Below, piece by piece: positions 17,536 through 25,986 of a DNA stretch of 64,000 nt. Both the position numbers and the translations under genes were made by a program. Position 1 is the stretch's first letter. Each line of letters starts with the position of its first letter. Origin of the DNA: Streptomyces sp. DT2A-34 (GTDB lineage Bacteria; Actinomycetota; Actinomycetes; Streptomycetales; Streptomycetaceae); NCBI RefSeq assembly GCF_030499515.1, contig NZ_JASTWJ010000001.1, forward strand, positions 1,736,001 through 1,800,000. The letters are read 5' to 3'. The notes under the pieces were generated by a model, which was given only the letters and a program-made list of their open reading frames with translations, had not been told where the DNA came from and made no database searches.

Positions 17536-17561
17536 GGTGAGAGGGCTATTCGGCGTACCCG

Positions 17562-17592
17562 GCTACTTGGCGTACGTCGCTACTTGGCGTAC
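17562..17592 (-). repeat. Duplicated 3' end of the lyase gene
   Basis: GCTACTTGGCGTAC occurs at 17562-17575 and again at 17579-17592, a 17-base-period tandem copy. The second copy encodes the last codons (VYAK-type end) and stop; the first lies just past the stop. It looks like a small replication duplication. Confidence 0.6.
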
Positions 17593-18827
17593 ATCAGGGT
17601 GCCGAAGCCGAGCTGGTCGAAGCCTCCGCTGGTGGTGCCGTAGTCACCTCCTCCGCCCTCGGGGGCGAGCGAGAAGCACATCTGGGCGATGTACTTGTCG
17701 TCGAGGAGCAGGCGTCGGCCGTAGTGGTAGTGGAGCATCGCCCACACGGGACGGACCTGGCCTCGGCTGCCGGAGCCGATCACCGTCTGTGACTGCTGGG
17801 CGCAGTTCTGGCCGCTGCCCCACGTGTAGGTGGTGTAGGGCACGTTCATGTTCAGGTTGTACTTGGCGACGTACTGGGCCGCCTTCATGAAGCGGCGGCC
17901 GTCGTACGAGTACAGGTCCTCGCCCTGGTTCCAGGCCATCTCGCACAGGGCGCCCATCTGGCCCATGCCCATGACGGTGTGGCCCTGGTCGCGGCCGGAC
18001 TCCTGCCACTGGCCGAGGTCGTAGCCCTCGACGCCCGGGTACAGGAACGGCACCGCGCGCCGGATCTGGCCGTTGCCGCCGCCGTTCTTGAAGTAGTTGA
18101 CGGCCTGGTCGTACTTGGCGCCGTCGTCGCACAGGATCCCGATGGCCATGATCGAGGCCATGTTGCACAGGTCCCAGTTGGCCCAGTAGTTGGTGATGCA
18201 GGCGTCGTTGTGCTCGCGGAGGAACCGGTCGTTGAGCGGGTAGAAGACGTTGAGCATCATCGTCTTGAACCGGTTGAGGTCGAACCCGGCGTACCCGCGC
18301 ATCAGCTCGGCGGCGTTCGCGAACTGCCAGCCGTAGAGGCCGGCGGCGAGGTACCGGTCGGCATTGCCGGTGATCTCGGTGAGCGTGGACGACCAGGCGT
18401 TGAGGATGCGCACGGCGCAGTCGCCGTTCGCGGCGGTGCCGCCCACGTGCCAGCGCAGCGCGTTCTGGTAGGCGGCGTGGATGTCGTTGTAGAGCTGGGG
18501 GTAGTTCTGGCCGTCGCCGCCGCGGATGATCGTGGCTGTGGGGCGGGGCGTCCAGGTGGACTGTGAGTGGGAGTTGGCGGTCAGCCGGTTCCAGCCGGAC
18601 AGCCAGGGGTCGGTGCCCGCGGCGACCCTGACCTTGGCCCGGTTGATGTCACCGGCGTTGTGCAGCATGCCGGGGTGGGTGAAGGTCGCGGGGGCCGCGT
18701 CCGCCGTGGTGGCGACGGACGCGCTGCCCAGAGCGACGGCCGCGGTGAGACCGCCCGCGGTCTTGAGCAGACCGCGACGGCTCAACGCACCGGTGGAGTG
18801 GTGCTGGTGGGGGGAAGTGCGGCTCAT
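17580..18827 (-). CDS. Secreted alginate-lyase-family polysaccharide lyase
   Basis: A 415-residue exported protein. ATG at 18827 follows GGAG and places a twin-arginine signal (LSRRGLLKTAGGLTAAVAL) at residues about 15-45. The mature part is one alpha-helical toroid of the alginate lyase superfamily: TFTHPGMLHNAGDINRAKVRV, HAAYQNALRWHVGG, NYWANWDLCNMASIMAIGI and QESGRDQGHTVMGMGQM. The NWD and ESGRDQGH blocks match those of the 1112-residue paralogue directly upstream, so the pair arose by duplication. The likely substrate is a uronic-acid polymer (alginate, glucuronan or pectic), not resolvable here. Last gene of the operon starting at 25511; 27 bases separate it from the larger lyase. Confidence 0.85.
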   Translation of the reverse strand: MSRTSPHQHHSTGALSRRGLLKTAGGLTAAVALGSASVATTADAAPATFTHPGMLHNAGDINRAKVRVAAGTDPWLSGWNRLTANSHSQSTWTPRPTATIIRGGDGQNYPQLYNDIHAAYQNALRWHVGGTAANGDCAVRILNAWSSTLTEITGNADRYLAAGLYGWQFANAAELMRGYAGFDLNRFKTMMLNVFYPLNDRFLREHNDACITNYWANWDLCNMASIMAIGILCDDGAKYDQAVNYFKNGGGNGQIRRAVPFLYPGVEGYDLGQWQESGRDQGHTVMGMGQMGALCEMAWNQGEDLYSYDGRRFMKAAQYVAKYNLNMNVPYTTYTWGSGQNCAQQSQTVIGSGSRGQVRPVWAMLHYHYGRRLLLDDKYIAQMCFSLAPEGGGGDYGTTSGGFDQLGFGTLMYAK

Positions 18828-18854
18828 TGTGGTGCACTCCAATCCGTGGGGGGA

Positions 18855-21800
18855 TCAGTCGGTGGTGATACTCACCTCGTGGAACTCGGTGGTGCAGCGG
18901 GCCAGTTGGTTGCGCGAGCAGACCACGAGGCCCACGTAGTAGGGGGCGTCACCGAACCCGGGGATCTCGCCGGTGGCGAGGGTGGTCCAGGTGGCGCCGT
19001 CATCGGTGGACAGGGCTGCGGTGAAGGCGGTCCCGACGCGCTTCAGCCGCAGCAGGCTGGGGAGGGTGGTGGGTGCGTTTCCGGTGAAGGCCGACTTTCC
19101 GGCCACGGTCGTGCGCAGCATGAGCTGCGCCGTGGTCCCGCCGGTGACGACGGCCCCGGCGGCCTGGTCGAACGGTGACAGCGACTTGGCCATCAGCAGG
19201 CCCACCTGGTCGGCGCTCGCGCCCGTGCGGGAGCCGAGCCGGGCGGTGATCTCGCAGTCGCCGGTGACGGGTCGCCGGACGAACTGCCCGGTCATCCCCT
19301 GGTTGTTGGTGCTCAGGTCGACGCCCGCACCGCGCACGGTGAAGGTGCCGTCGGCGTACGACGTGCTGCCCGGCGTGCGGATCGCGACCACACCCAGCGT
19401 CCCGAAGGCGCGCTGGTCGAGCACCGGGTCACCCAGGTCGCCGTACGTCCAGGGAGCGGGCGGGGGTGTGCCGACGGTGAGGGTCAGCGTGCCGGTGCCG
19501 TCGCCCGCCGCGTTGCCCGCGGTGGTGGTGACGGTGAACTCGCCGCTCTCGGTGGGCGTTCCGGAGACAAGGCCGGTGCGCTTGTCCAGACGCAGGCCGT
19601 CCGGCAGTCCGGCCGCGGTGAAGCGTACGGGCTCGTGCGAGCCGCGCAGGAGGTGCCGGAAGGGGACGCCCTGGTTGCCGAACGCCCGGTCGGCGGAGAT
19701 GAGTTGGGGCACGCTCGGGGTCGGCATCGGTGCGGAGACGGGCTCGGAGAGCGGGCCTCGGCCGCCGTGGTTCGTCTTCGCGACGACGTAGTGGTACGTC
19801 GTCCCGGGCGTGCCGGTGGCGTCCGCGTACCGGATGCGGGTGCCGAAGCCGACGGGGCCGATGCCGGTCGCGATGGTCTCGTAGCGGCCGTCGGCGCCGG
19901 TGGAGCGCAGCACCTTGTAGCGGGCGGAGAGGTCCGGGTCGGTCCAGGCCAGTTCCACGGCGTCGGCGCCGGTGGACGCCTTCAGGCCGGTGGCGGTGTG
20001 GGCGGGGCGGGGCACGGACCAGACCTCGCCGAGCGTGGCCGAGGTGACGGTGACGTTGTCGAAGGCGCCGGTGCCGGTCTCGGCGTACTCCGCGTCGACA
20101 CCGAGGCAGGAGGTGAGGACCAGACCGGCGTACACCGTGCGGCCCAACTCGACCTCGCTGGAGCCGACCTGGGTCCAGCGGATGCCGTCCGGGGAGATCG
20201 CCCCGGTGCAGTGGCGGCCCCGGCGGGTGACCCGTACCCAGTAGGGCGCCCGCAGCCGGTAGCCGTCGCCCGCGCCCTCGACGTACGGGGCCTGAAGCGG
20301 GGTCGCCGACTCGGGCAGCTCACCGAGGTCGGAGATCGGGAAGGCGGCGGAGGTGGTGATGGCCCGCTGCTGGGTGGGCGGCACGGGCGTGCTGCCGGTG
20401 GCGGAGACGGCCGCCCCCGCCTCGGGGCGTACGGTCCACACGCCGCTCCAGGTGTGCAGCGGCAGCCCCTGGATCAGCATCGAGGCGTGCGCGGCGTCCG
20501 CGTCGAGGGAGTCGCGCAGGGTGACGCCGATCTTGGCGTACTGGGAGCTGAGCGGGAACACGATCCGTGCGGTGATCGTGCCGTCGCCGGTGAGCGGGAG
20601 GTGGACGCAGCGGTAGGTGTCGGCGGTGCCGGACGCCTCCAGCACGAACCGCTCGCCGTCGAATGCGGCGGAGCCGGGTATCCGTACCTGGCCGATGTCC
20701 TGGCCGGCCCAGGGCTCGGGGAGACCGGCGGTGGCGGTGGCCGGGCTCGAACTTCCGCTGCTGCCCTGCGAGTTGGTGGCGGTGACGGTGTAGTGGTACG
20801 TCCGTCCGGCGCGTATGTCGCCGTCCGTGTACGTCGGCTTGTCGATGCCGGAGGCGATCTCCTCGTACGGCCCCTCGGGGCTGCTCGCCCGGCGGACGGT
20901 GTACGTCGTCGCCCACGCGGACGGCAGCCAGGCCACGGTCACGGCGTCGGAGTCGCCGAGGGCGGTCAGGCCCGCCGGGGCGGTCGGCGCGGTCGGCGTC
21001 GGTGCCTTCGTCCCGGCGAAGGTGAAGGTGCCGAAGCTGGGCAGGTCGTCGTTGCTGCCCTCGACGAGGCGGGTCCCGCCGGTGCCGCGGAAGACGGCGG
21101 CCTTGGTGTACGGGGTGTCGAGGCCTCGGACGCCGGCGTAGTGGGCGTAGTACATCTCGTAGACCGGCGGCAGTGCGCCGCGGACCTTCTCGGAGACGGT
21201 CGTCTTGATGTACTTGCCGGTGCGGTCGAGGTCGGGGGTGAAGGGGACGTCGCCGCCGAGGTTGTAGCGGGCGGCGTATTCGGCATTGGCGAGGATGCGG
21301 TGGGCGTCGTAGCCCCACAGGTCGACGCCCTGGTTCCAGGCGACCTGCGCCGCGTCGCCCATCAGACCGACGGCGAGCTGCTCGTGCCCCTGGTCGCGGC
21401 CGCTCTCCTGACCCTGGCCGGCGTCGGTGACGACCCGGCCCCGGACACTGCCGTTGCCGGCGCCGGCCGCGGCGAAGCGCAGGGCGTCCTCGAAGAGGGT
21501 GCGCTCCTCGCAGAACACGCCGATGGCCAGGATGGACTGAATCGCCGTCAGGTCCCAGTTGCCGTTGGCGTAGAGCATGTAGCCGGAGATCGCCGGATAC
21601 CAGACGTCCAGGAAGGACCGCTCACAGCGGGCGATGTCGTCCGCGTCCCAGCCGTCGTAGCCGGTGTGCCGCAGCAGTTCGGCGGCGTTGACGAACTTGA
21701 ACGCCTGGAGCCCCGCGCCGAGCGGCCCGTCGGCACCCGTGACCATCGTCAGCGACGCCGACCAGGCGTTGAGGATGTCGCGGGCCTTGTCGGCGTGGGC

Positions 21801-22193
21801 GCGGTTGCCCGTGACGCACCACATCAGCGCGTTCTGGTAGGCGGCGGCCGCGTCGGCGGGGGCCTGGTTCTGGAAGTTGGCGGGACCGCGGCCCCAGGAG
21901 GTGATCTGGCCGGTGTTCTGGACGGTGTACGTCGACTTCGAGCGGGCGTGGGCGGCGAACGCGAGGTAGCCGTCGTGGATCGGGGATTCCTTCGCGGCGA
22001 CCGCGGCCTTCATACGGGCGAGGTCGTCGGCGGTGTGCAGCAGCCCGGGGTGGGTGAAGGATCCGGCGCCGCTCTGGTTCTGCGCCGCCGCCCTGGCCGT
22101 GCCGGGCAGGAGCAGTCCGCTCGTGCCCGACGCCAGCAGCAGGGCCGCGGCGCCGCCGAGGAAGCCCCGGCGGCTCGTGGCGGTGGTGATCAT
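18855..22193 (-). CDS. Secreted multidomain alginate-lyase-family protein with fn3 domains
   Basis: A 1112-residue exported protein. ATG at 22193 overlaps the stop of a 26-residue ORF (ATGA) and gives a twin-arginine signal (SRRGFLGGAAALLLASG). Order: alginate-lyase toroid (about 45-370; FTHPGLLHTADDLARMK, YANGNWDLTAIQSILAIGVF, QESGRDQGHEQLAVGLMGD), fn3 (400-490), a concanavalin/DUF1349-like sandwich (492-720), second fn3 (730-820), an Ig or cadherin-like domain (825-907, GLPDGLRLDKRTGLVSGTP), and a second sandwich (910-1112). The sandwiches probably bind carbohydrate. The enzyme is three times the normal length of its family through these additions. It is encoded after its own transporter genes, which fits release and uptake of one polymer. 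Confidence 0.87.
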   Translation of the reverse strand: MITTATSRRGFLGGAAALLLASGTSGLLLPGTARAAAQNQSGAGSFTHPGLLHTADDLARMKAAVAAKESPIHDGYLAFAAHARSKSTYTVQNTGQITSWGRGPANFQNQAPADAAAAYQNALMWCVTGNRAHADKARDILNAWSASLTMVTGADGPLGAGLQAFKFVNAAELLRHTGYDGWDADDIARCERSFLDVWYPAISGYMLYANGNWDLTAIQSILAIGVFCEERTLFEDALRFAAAGAGNGSVRGRVVTDAGQGQESGRDQGHEQLAVGLMGDAAQVAWNQGVDLWGYDAHRILANAEYAARYNLGGDVPFTPDLDRTGKYIKTTVSEKVRGALPPVYEMYYAHYAGVRGLDTPYTKAAVFRGTGGTRLVEGSNDDLPSFGTFTFAGTKAPTPTAPTAPAGLTALGDSDAVTVAWLPSAWATTYTVRRASSPEGPYEEIASGIDKPTYTDGDIRAGRTYHYTVTATNSQGSSGSSSPATATAGLPEPWAGQDIGQVRIPGSAAFDGERFVLEASGTADTYRCVHLPLTGDGTITARIVFPLSSQYAKIGVTLRDSLDADAAHASMLIQGLPLHTWSGVWTVRPEAGAAVSATGSTPVPPTQQRAITTSAAFPISDLGELPESATPLQAPYVEGAGDGYRLRAPYWVRVTRRGRHCTGAISPDGIRWTQVGSSEVELGRTVYAGLVLTSCLGVDAEYAETGTGAFDNVTVTSATLGEVWSVPRPAHTATGLKASTGADAVELAWTDPDLSARYKVLRSTGADGRYETIATGIGPVGFGTRIRYADATGTPGTTYHYVVAKTNHGGRGPLSEPVSAPMPTPSVPQLISADRAFGNQGVPFRHLLRGSHEPVRFTAAGLPDGLRLDKRTGLVSGTPTESGEFTVTTTAGNAAGDGTGTLTLTVGTPPPAPWTYGDLGDPVLDQRAFGTLGVVAIRTPGSTSYADGTFTVRGAGVDLSTNNQGMTGQFVRRPVTGDCEITARLGSRTGASADQVGLLMAKSLSPFDQAAGAVVTGGTTAQLMLRTTVAGKSAFTGNAPTTLPSLLRLKRVGTAFTAALSTDDGATWTTLATGEIPGFGDAPYYVGLVVCSRNQLARCTTEFHEVSITTD

Positions 22194-22270
22194 GACGTGG
22201 CGGCCGCCTCTGCCTCGGCGGTGGTGCGGAACTTGAGATTCAGCACGTGCTCGTCTGCGTGCGTGTTCAT
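22190..22270 (-). CDS. 26-residue ORF coupled to the large lyase
   Basis: Starts MNTHADEHVLNLKFRTTAEA and ends in an Ala-rich tail. The ATG at 22270 follows AGGAG at an ideal 6-base spacing, while the lyase itself has no clear ribosome site. Its stop TGA overlaps the lyase ATG (ATGA at 22190-22193). The likely role is to load ribosomes onto the lyase start, or to act as a regulatory peptide. It has no signal peptide, membrane segment or family I recognise. It sits 33 bases after the permease stop. Confidence 0.6.
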   Translation of the reverse strand: MNTHADEHVLNLKFRTTAEAEAAATS

Positions 22271-22303
22271 GCGGTGCTCCTAATGACAGGTCGGCAGGAG
22301 GGG

Positions 22304-23167
22304 CTACTTGAGCCCGGAGGTCGACATCCCGGCGACGAAGCCGCGCTGGGCGACAAGGAAGATCAGCAGGATCGGGACGACGTACATCACGGAGGCGGCG
22401 GCCTGGAGGTTGGTGATGGGCGTTCCGGCCGAGGAGATGTAGGTGGTCATCACCGCGACGGCGAGCGTGGACTTGTCGGTGGAGAGCAGCAGCTGCGGGG
22501 CGATGTAGTCGCCCCAGGTCCAGGTGAAGGCGATCACGAAGCTCGCGGACAGTACCGGCCAGGACTGCGGCAGGAAGATGCGCCAGAAGATCGCCGAGTA
22601 GCCGCAGCCGTCCACGATCGCGGCCTCCTCCAGCTCGCGGGGCAGACCGGCGAAGAACTGCCGGAAGAGGAAGACCAGATACGGCGCGGACGACAAGCCC
22701 CACAGCACCCACGGCCAGTACGTGTCGACCATGCCGAGCTTGGCGAAGATCAGGTAGGTCGGCAGCAGGGTGATCATCTGCGGCAGCATCATCGAGCCGA
22801 TGAGGATGCCGAACAGCGTCTTCTTGCCGGGTGCGGTCAGCCGGGCGAAGCCGAAGCCGACCCAGGCGGAGCTGAGGGTGACGAGGACGCCGTAGATCAG
22901 GGCGATGATCAGGGAGTTGCGGGCGTAGCCCAGGAAGTCGATGAGCTTGTAGGCGTCCGTGAAGTTGTGCCACTGGAAGGTCGCGGGCAGCCACTGCACG
23001 GGGGCGGTGGCGAGTTCGTCCGGTGACTTCAGACCGGTGAGGACCAGCCAGCCGAAGGGGCCGAGGAAGAGCCCGGTGAGGACGACGAGGACCGTGTAGA
23101 GGACCAGGCGGTTGACACGGATCCGCACGCGGACCGGCGACTTGGGGGGCAGGCTGGTGGCGGTCAC
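22304..23167 (-). CDS. Sugar ABC transporter permease (MalG type)
   Basis: A 287-residue inner-membrane protein with six predicted helices; the first is LVLYTVLVVLTGLFLGPFGWLVL. The cytoplasmic loop that contacts the ATPase is present as ELEEAAIVDGCGYSAIFWRIFLPQSWPVL. The GTG start at 23167 overlaps the stop of the upstream permease (GTGA). With the MalF partner and the lipoprotein it should import oligosaccharides made by the downstream lyases. No ATPase gene is nearby; Streptomyces sugar importers of this class usually share the MsiK ATPase encoded elsewhere. Confidence 0.93.
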   Translation of the reverse strand: MTATSLPPKSPVRVRIRVNRLVLYTVLVVLTGLFLGPFGWLVLTGLKSPDELATAPVQWLPATFQWHNFTDAYKLIDFLGYARNSLIIALIYGVLVTLSSAWVGFGFARLTAPGKKTLFGILIGSMMLPQMITLLPTYLIFAKLGMVDTYWPWVLWGLSSAPYLVFLFRQFFAGLPRELEEAAIVDGCGYSAIFWRIFLPQSWPVLSASFVIAFTWTWGDYIAPQLLLSTDKSTLAVAVMTTYISSAGTPITNLQAAASVMYVVPILLIFLVAQRGFVAGMSTSGLK

Positions 23168-24162
23168 TTCTTCGCCTCCGGGTCGACGTTGTAGAACACC
23201 ACACCGGACGTGAACTTGAAGATGAGTCCGGTCACGATGAGGATCAGGACGAAGAGCACCCACAGCAGTGCGGAGGCGTAGCCGTAGCGCCCGAGAGCGA
23301 AGTACTGCGAGAACACGTGGATCATGTACGTGTAGTTGGACTGCGGGATCGTGGTGAGGCCGCCCGTGGTGCCGATCGGGGCCAGCAGCATGGGCATGAT
23401 GGTCTGTACCGAGGCGATCATCCCGGTCACGGTCTGGAACAGCAGCACGGGCGACAGCAGCGGCACGGTGATGCTGCGGAAGGTCCGCCAGGCGCTCGCG
23501 CCGTCGAGGTAGGCCGCCTCGTGGAGTTCGCGGGGGACGTCCTGAAGACCGGCGAGCGAGATGATCATGACGTTTCCGGCGGCCCAGAGCACCGTCATGA
23601 TGAGCACGTAGCGGGCGTAGGGGTCGGCCAGCCAGCCGATGGCGTCGAAGCCGAACAAGGTCAGAACGCCGTTGGTGGCGCCGGAGTTCTGGTCGAAGAG
23701 GTTCTTGAAGGCGATGCCCGCGCCGACCGGCGGCACCACGGCCGGCAGATAGAGCAGGGTGCGGAACAGGCCGCGGGCCTTCATGGGCCGGTTGACCAGG
23801 ACGGCGAGGCCGAGCCCGCCGGTGATCGACAGCGGTACCGAGATCACCGCGAACAGGCCCGCCCGCCCCAGGGAGTCCCAGGTGACCGAATCGCCCATCA
23901 GCTCGCGGTAGTTGCCCAAACCGACGTAGTGCCAGTTGGGCGAGATGCCGTCGAACGTCGTGAAGCTCAGCCACAGCGCGTACACCATGGGCGCGATCGT
24001 CAACAGGAGGAACCCGATGATCCACGGCGAGGCGAACATGTAGAACGCCCGGTGTCTGCGCGCGGTCACCGAGGTCCGCGGCCGGTCGGCGGACGGGGCC
24101 CGGCCGCCACTCGCGGTCGAGCGGGACCGGTCCGCGATGGAGGAGATCTGGTCGACCGTCAT
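23164..24162 (-). CDS. Sugar ABC transporter permease (MalF type)
   Basis: A 332-residue membrane protein; a Ser/Arg-rich N-terminal tail of about 35 residues precedes the first helix (FYMFASPWIIGFLLLTIAPMVYALWL). The EAA loop reads ELHEAAYLDGASAWRTFRSITVPLLSPV near residue 215. ATG at 24162 overlaps the stop of the binding-protein gene (ATGA), and its own stop overlaps the next GTG, so all three transporter genes are translationally coupled. Confidence 0.93.
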   Translation of the reverse strand: MTVDQISSIADRSRSTASGGRAPSADRPRTSVTARRHRAFYMFASPWIIGFLLLTIAPMVYALWLSFTTFDGISPNWHYVGLGNYRELMGDSVTWDSLGRAGLFAVISVPLSITGGLGLAVLVNRPMKARGLFRTLLYLPAVVPPVGAGIAFKNLFDQNSGATNGVLTLFGFDAIGWLADPYARYVLIMTVLWAAGNVMIISLAGLQDVPRELHEAAYLDGASAWRTFRSITVPLLSPVLLFQTVTGMIASVQTIMPMLLAPIGTTGGLTTIPQSNYTYMIHVFSQYFALGRYGYASALLWVLFVLILIVTGLIFKFTSGVVFYNVDPEAKK

Positions 24163-25511
24163 CCCACTTGCTCCTTACCGCGCTTGAGCTGCTCGTTGAT
24201 GACCGAGTTCAGGTTGCCCGCGAGCGTGTCGACGGACATCTGACCCTTCATCGCGGCCGGAGCGGCCTGGCTGAACAGCGAGTCGATCGCGTCCGCCGTG
24301 GTGTAGGGCGTGAAGGAGACCACCGAGAAGTGCTTGAGCTCGTTCTCCTGCACCTTCAGCACCCGCTTCTGGTGGTCCTCCTGGGCGGGCATCAGCGAGC
24401 GCAGGGACTTCAGGGTCGGAATACCCCAGCCGCCGGACGCCCGGGCCTTGGCCGGCGCCTCGCCGAAGTACCACTCGAAGATCCGCCACGCGGCGTCCTT
24501 GTTCTTCGCCTTCCGCGGCATCCACATGCCGGTGCCACCCTGGCAGGGGCTGATGCGCGTGCCGCCCGCGAAGACCGGCGCGGGGGCGAGACGGGCGACC
24601 TGCGCCAGCTTCTCGTCAGTGTTGATCATGCCGCCCATCCAGTAGCCGGAGTTCGACATGGCCAAGCGCCCGGCCTGGAAGGTCGGCCCGTCCCAGCCGT
24701 TGGGGTCGGGCTGGATGAGGCTCGGTCCGACCTTGAGCTTGCAGAAGTCGATGTACCAGCCCAGTGCCTTGCGGGCCTCGGGGGTGGTGAAGTCGACCTT
24801 GGAGAAGTCCGCGTTGAACAGGCTGCCCCCGGCGGAGGCCGTCAAGGACGCCAGCAGCGTGGCCCTGGTCAGGCCGCCATAGCTGCCGCCGAAGACGGTT
24901 GTCTGGCCCTTCGACCGCTGGACGAGGCGCTTGGCACTGTCAAGCCACTCGTCGAAGGTGACCGGCTCGGTCTCCGGCGGGTACTCGACCCCCTTCTTGT
25001 CGAAGGCCGAGGTGTTGTACCAGAACATGGAGTCCTGGGAGAAGTCCTTCGCCATGCCGTAGCGCGGGCCCTCGCCCTGCCTCTTGCCGTCGTAGCGCCA
25101 CAGGTCGTTGACGGGGTCCAGGTCGTCGAGCCTGAGGACGCTGCTCTTGGCGAAGTACGGGTCCAGCTCCTGCATGACGTCCCGGGCCGCGAAGTACGCC
25201 GCGTCCGTGGCGCCCACGCCGCGCACCAGGTCCGGTGGGTTGCCACTGGTGAGCATCGCGATCAGCTTGGTGATGTCCCAGTCCACCCGCTTGATCGTGA
25301 TGCCGGTGTCCTTCAGGGCCTGCTGCACCAGCTCCGGCGTGATGTCGTCGGCCTTGACCATCATCGTGACGGTCTCCCCCACACCGCTGCTGACCCCGTT
25401 GGACACCTGGAGCGCGCATCCGCTCAGCGCCGCCGCACCGGCCGCGGCGCCGCCCGCGGAGAGGCTGAGGAATCGGCGGCGGCTCAGCGAGGCACCGGCA
25501 TGTGGGCGCAT
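24159..25511 (-). CDS. Sugar ABC transporter substrate-binding lipoprotein
   Basis: A 450-residue extracellular binding protein. ATG at 25511 starts MRPHAGASLSRRRFLSLSAG, a twin-arginine lipoprotein signal with lipobox LSGC near residue 31. The mature part is a class-I solute-binding fold (GETVTMMVKADDITPELVQQAL, WDITKLIAMLTSGNPPDLVRG, CQGGTGMWMPRKAKNKDAAWRIFEWYF). The upstream frame to 25637 is open but lacks signal features. It is the first gene of an operon running to 17580, behind a CAACCGGTTG operator. The ligand is presumably the oligouronide or related product of the downstream lyases, by context only. Confidence 0.9.
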   Translation of the reverse strand: MRPHAGASLSRRRFLSLSAGGAAAGAAALSGCALQVSNGVSSGVGETVTMMVKADDITPELVQQALKDTGITIKRVDWDITKLIAMLTSGNPPDLVRGVGATDAAYFAARDVMQELDPYFAKSSVLRLDDLDPVNDLWRYDGKRQGEGPRYGMAKDFSQDSMFWYNTSAFDKKGVEYPPETEPVTFDEWLDSAKRLVQRSKGQTTVFGGSYGGLTRATLLASLTASAGGSLFNADFSKVDFTTPEARKALGWYIDFCKLKVGPSLIQPDPNGWDGPTFQAGRLAMSNSGYWMGGMINTDEKLAQVARLAPAPVFAGGTRISPCQGGTGMWMPRKAKNKDAAWRIFEWYFGEAPAKARASGGWGIPTLKSLRSLMPAQEDHQKRVLKVQENELKHFSVVSFTPYTTADAIDSLFSQAAPAAMKGQMSVDTLAGNLNSVINEQLKRGKEQVG

Positions 25512-25587
25512 GAACCCACCACCCCCTTGCTTGTTCGTTCGATATCTCGGCCGTGGATCGAGTGCACGACCGCGCCCGGTCGTGGGA

Positions 25588-25597
25588 CAACCGGTTG
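25588..25597. promoter_or_regulatory. Operator CAACCGGTTG before the lyase operon
   Basis: A perfect 10-base palindrome, 77 bases before the binding-protein start. It shares CCGGTTGC(C/T)AT with the sites at 13211 and 25906. Expected ligand: one of the paralogous LacI regulators at 13286 or 29765. Confidence 0.65.
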
Positions 25598-25905
25598 CTA
25601 TGCAGTGGGGCAGAGCTTCTTCCTGTCCGGAAACCACGTCAAGAGCCTTGACGGATTTTCGAAAAGAATGTGTAACCTCAACGACATGAGCCAGTCGGCT
25701 TCAGGGTCGCCGCGGAACCCGCGAAGGCTCAAGAAATAGCAGGTCAGAGCCATGCTTCTGATGCGCCCCCGCAATTCCCGCCGAGTTGGCACGACGAACG
25801 GGAGCGGCCCGCGCCGCGCCTGCGACGTCGACGGGAGGGCGCACCGAGACCGGCTTGATCACCACTGCCCAGGAGTCGGCAGCAGGCCATCTTGACGGCC
25901 TGGCC

Positions 25906-25922
25906 GGAAACCGGTTGCCATC
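25906..25922. promoter_or_regulatory. Operator GGAAACCGGTTGCCATC before GH51 gene
   Basis: AACCGGTT core at 25909-25916, 65 bases before the GH51 start and just downstream of a TTGACG hexamer. The last 13 bases are identical to the site in front of the LacI gene at 13286. Confidence 0.65.
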
Positions 25923-25986
25923 AAGGATGTCCGTGGCCCCCGGTCGTCACGAACCCTCGACCACATGCCCATGAACGGAGCCCAGC

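Larger units (their letters stand above)
25512..25986. other. Divergent promoter region, 475 bases
   Basis: Carries two ACCGGTT operators (25588, 25906), a TTTTCGAAAA palindrome (25656-25665), and TTGACG hexamers on both strands (25637-25642 minus; 25648-25653 and 25892-25897 plus) that could be -35 boxes. Two short plus-strand frames exist: 25686-25739 (17 residues) and 25752-25895 (47 residues, Arg-rich, starting MLLMRPRNSRRVG). Neither has a convincing ribosome site, so I do not call them genes. Confidence 0.6.

Noticed and set aside
22194..23204. Open frame extending the large lyase upstream to 23204
   Set aside because: It runs antisense-like through the MalG permease in another frame, is Arg/Pro-rich and lacks signal features. 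The twin-arginine signal at 22193 fixes the start.
25752..25895. 47-residue Arg-rich ORF before the GH51 gene
   Set aside because: No convincing ribosome site and random-looking composition. It overlaps the operator region; noted only as part of the promoter region.
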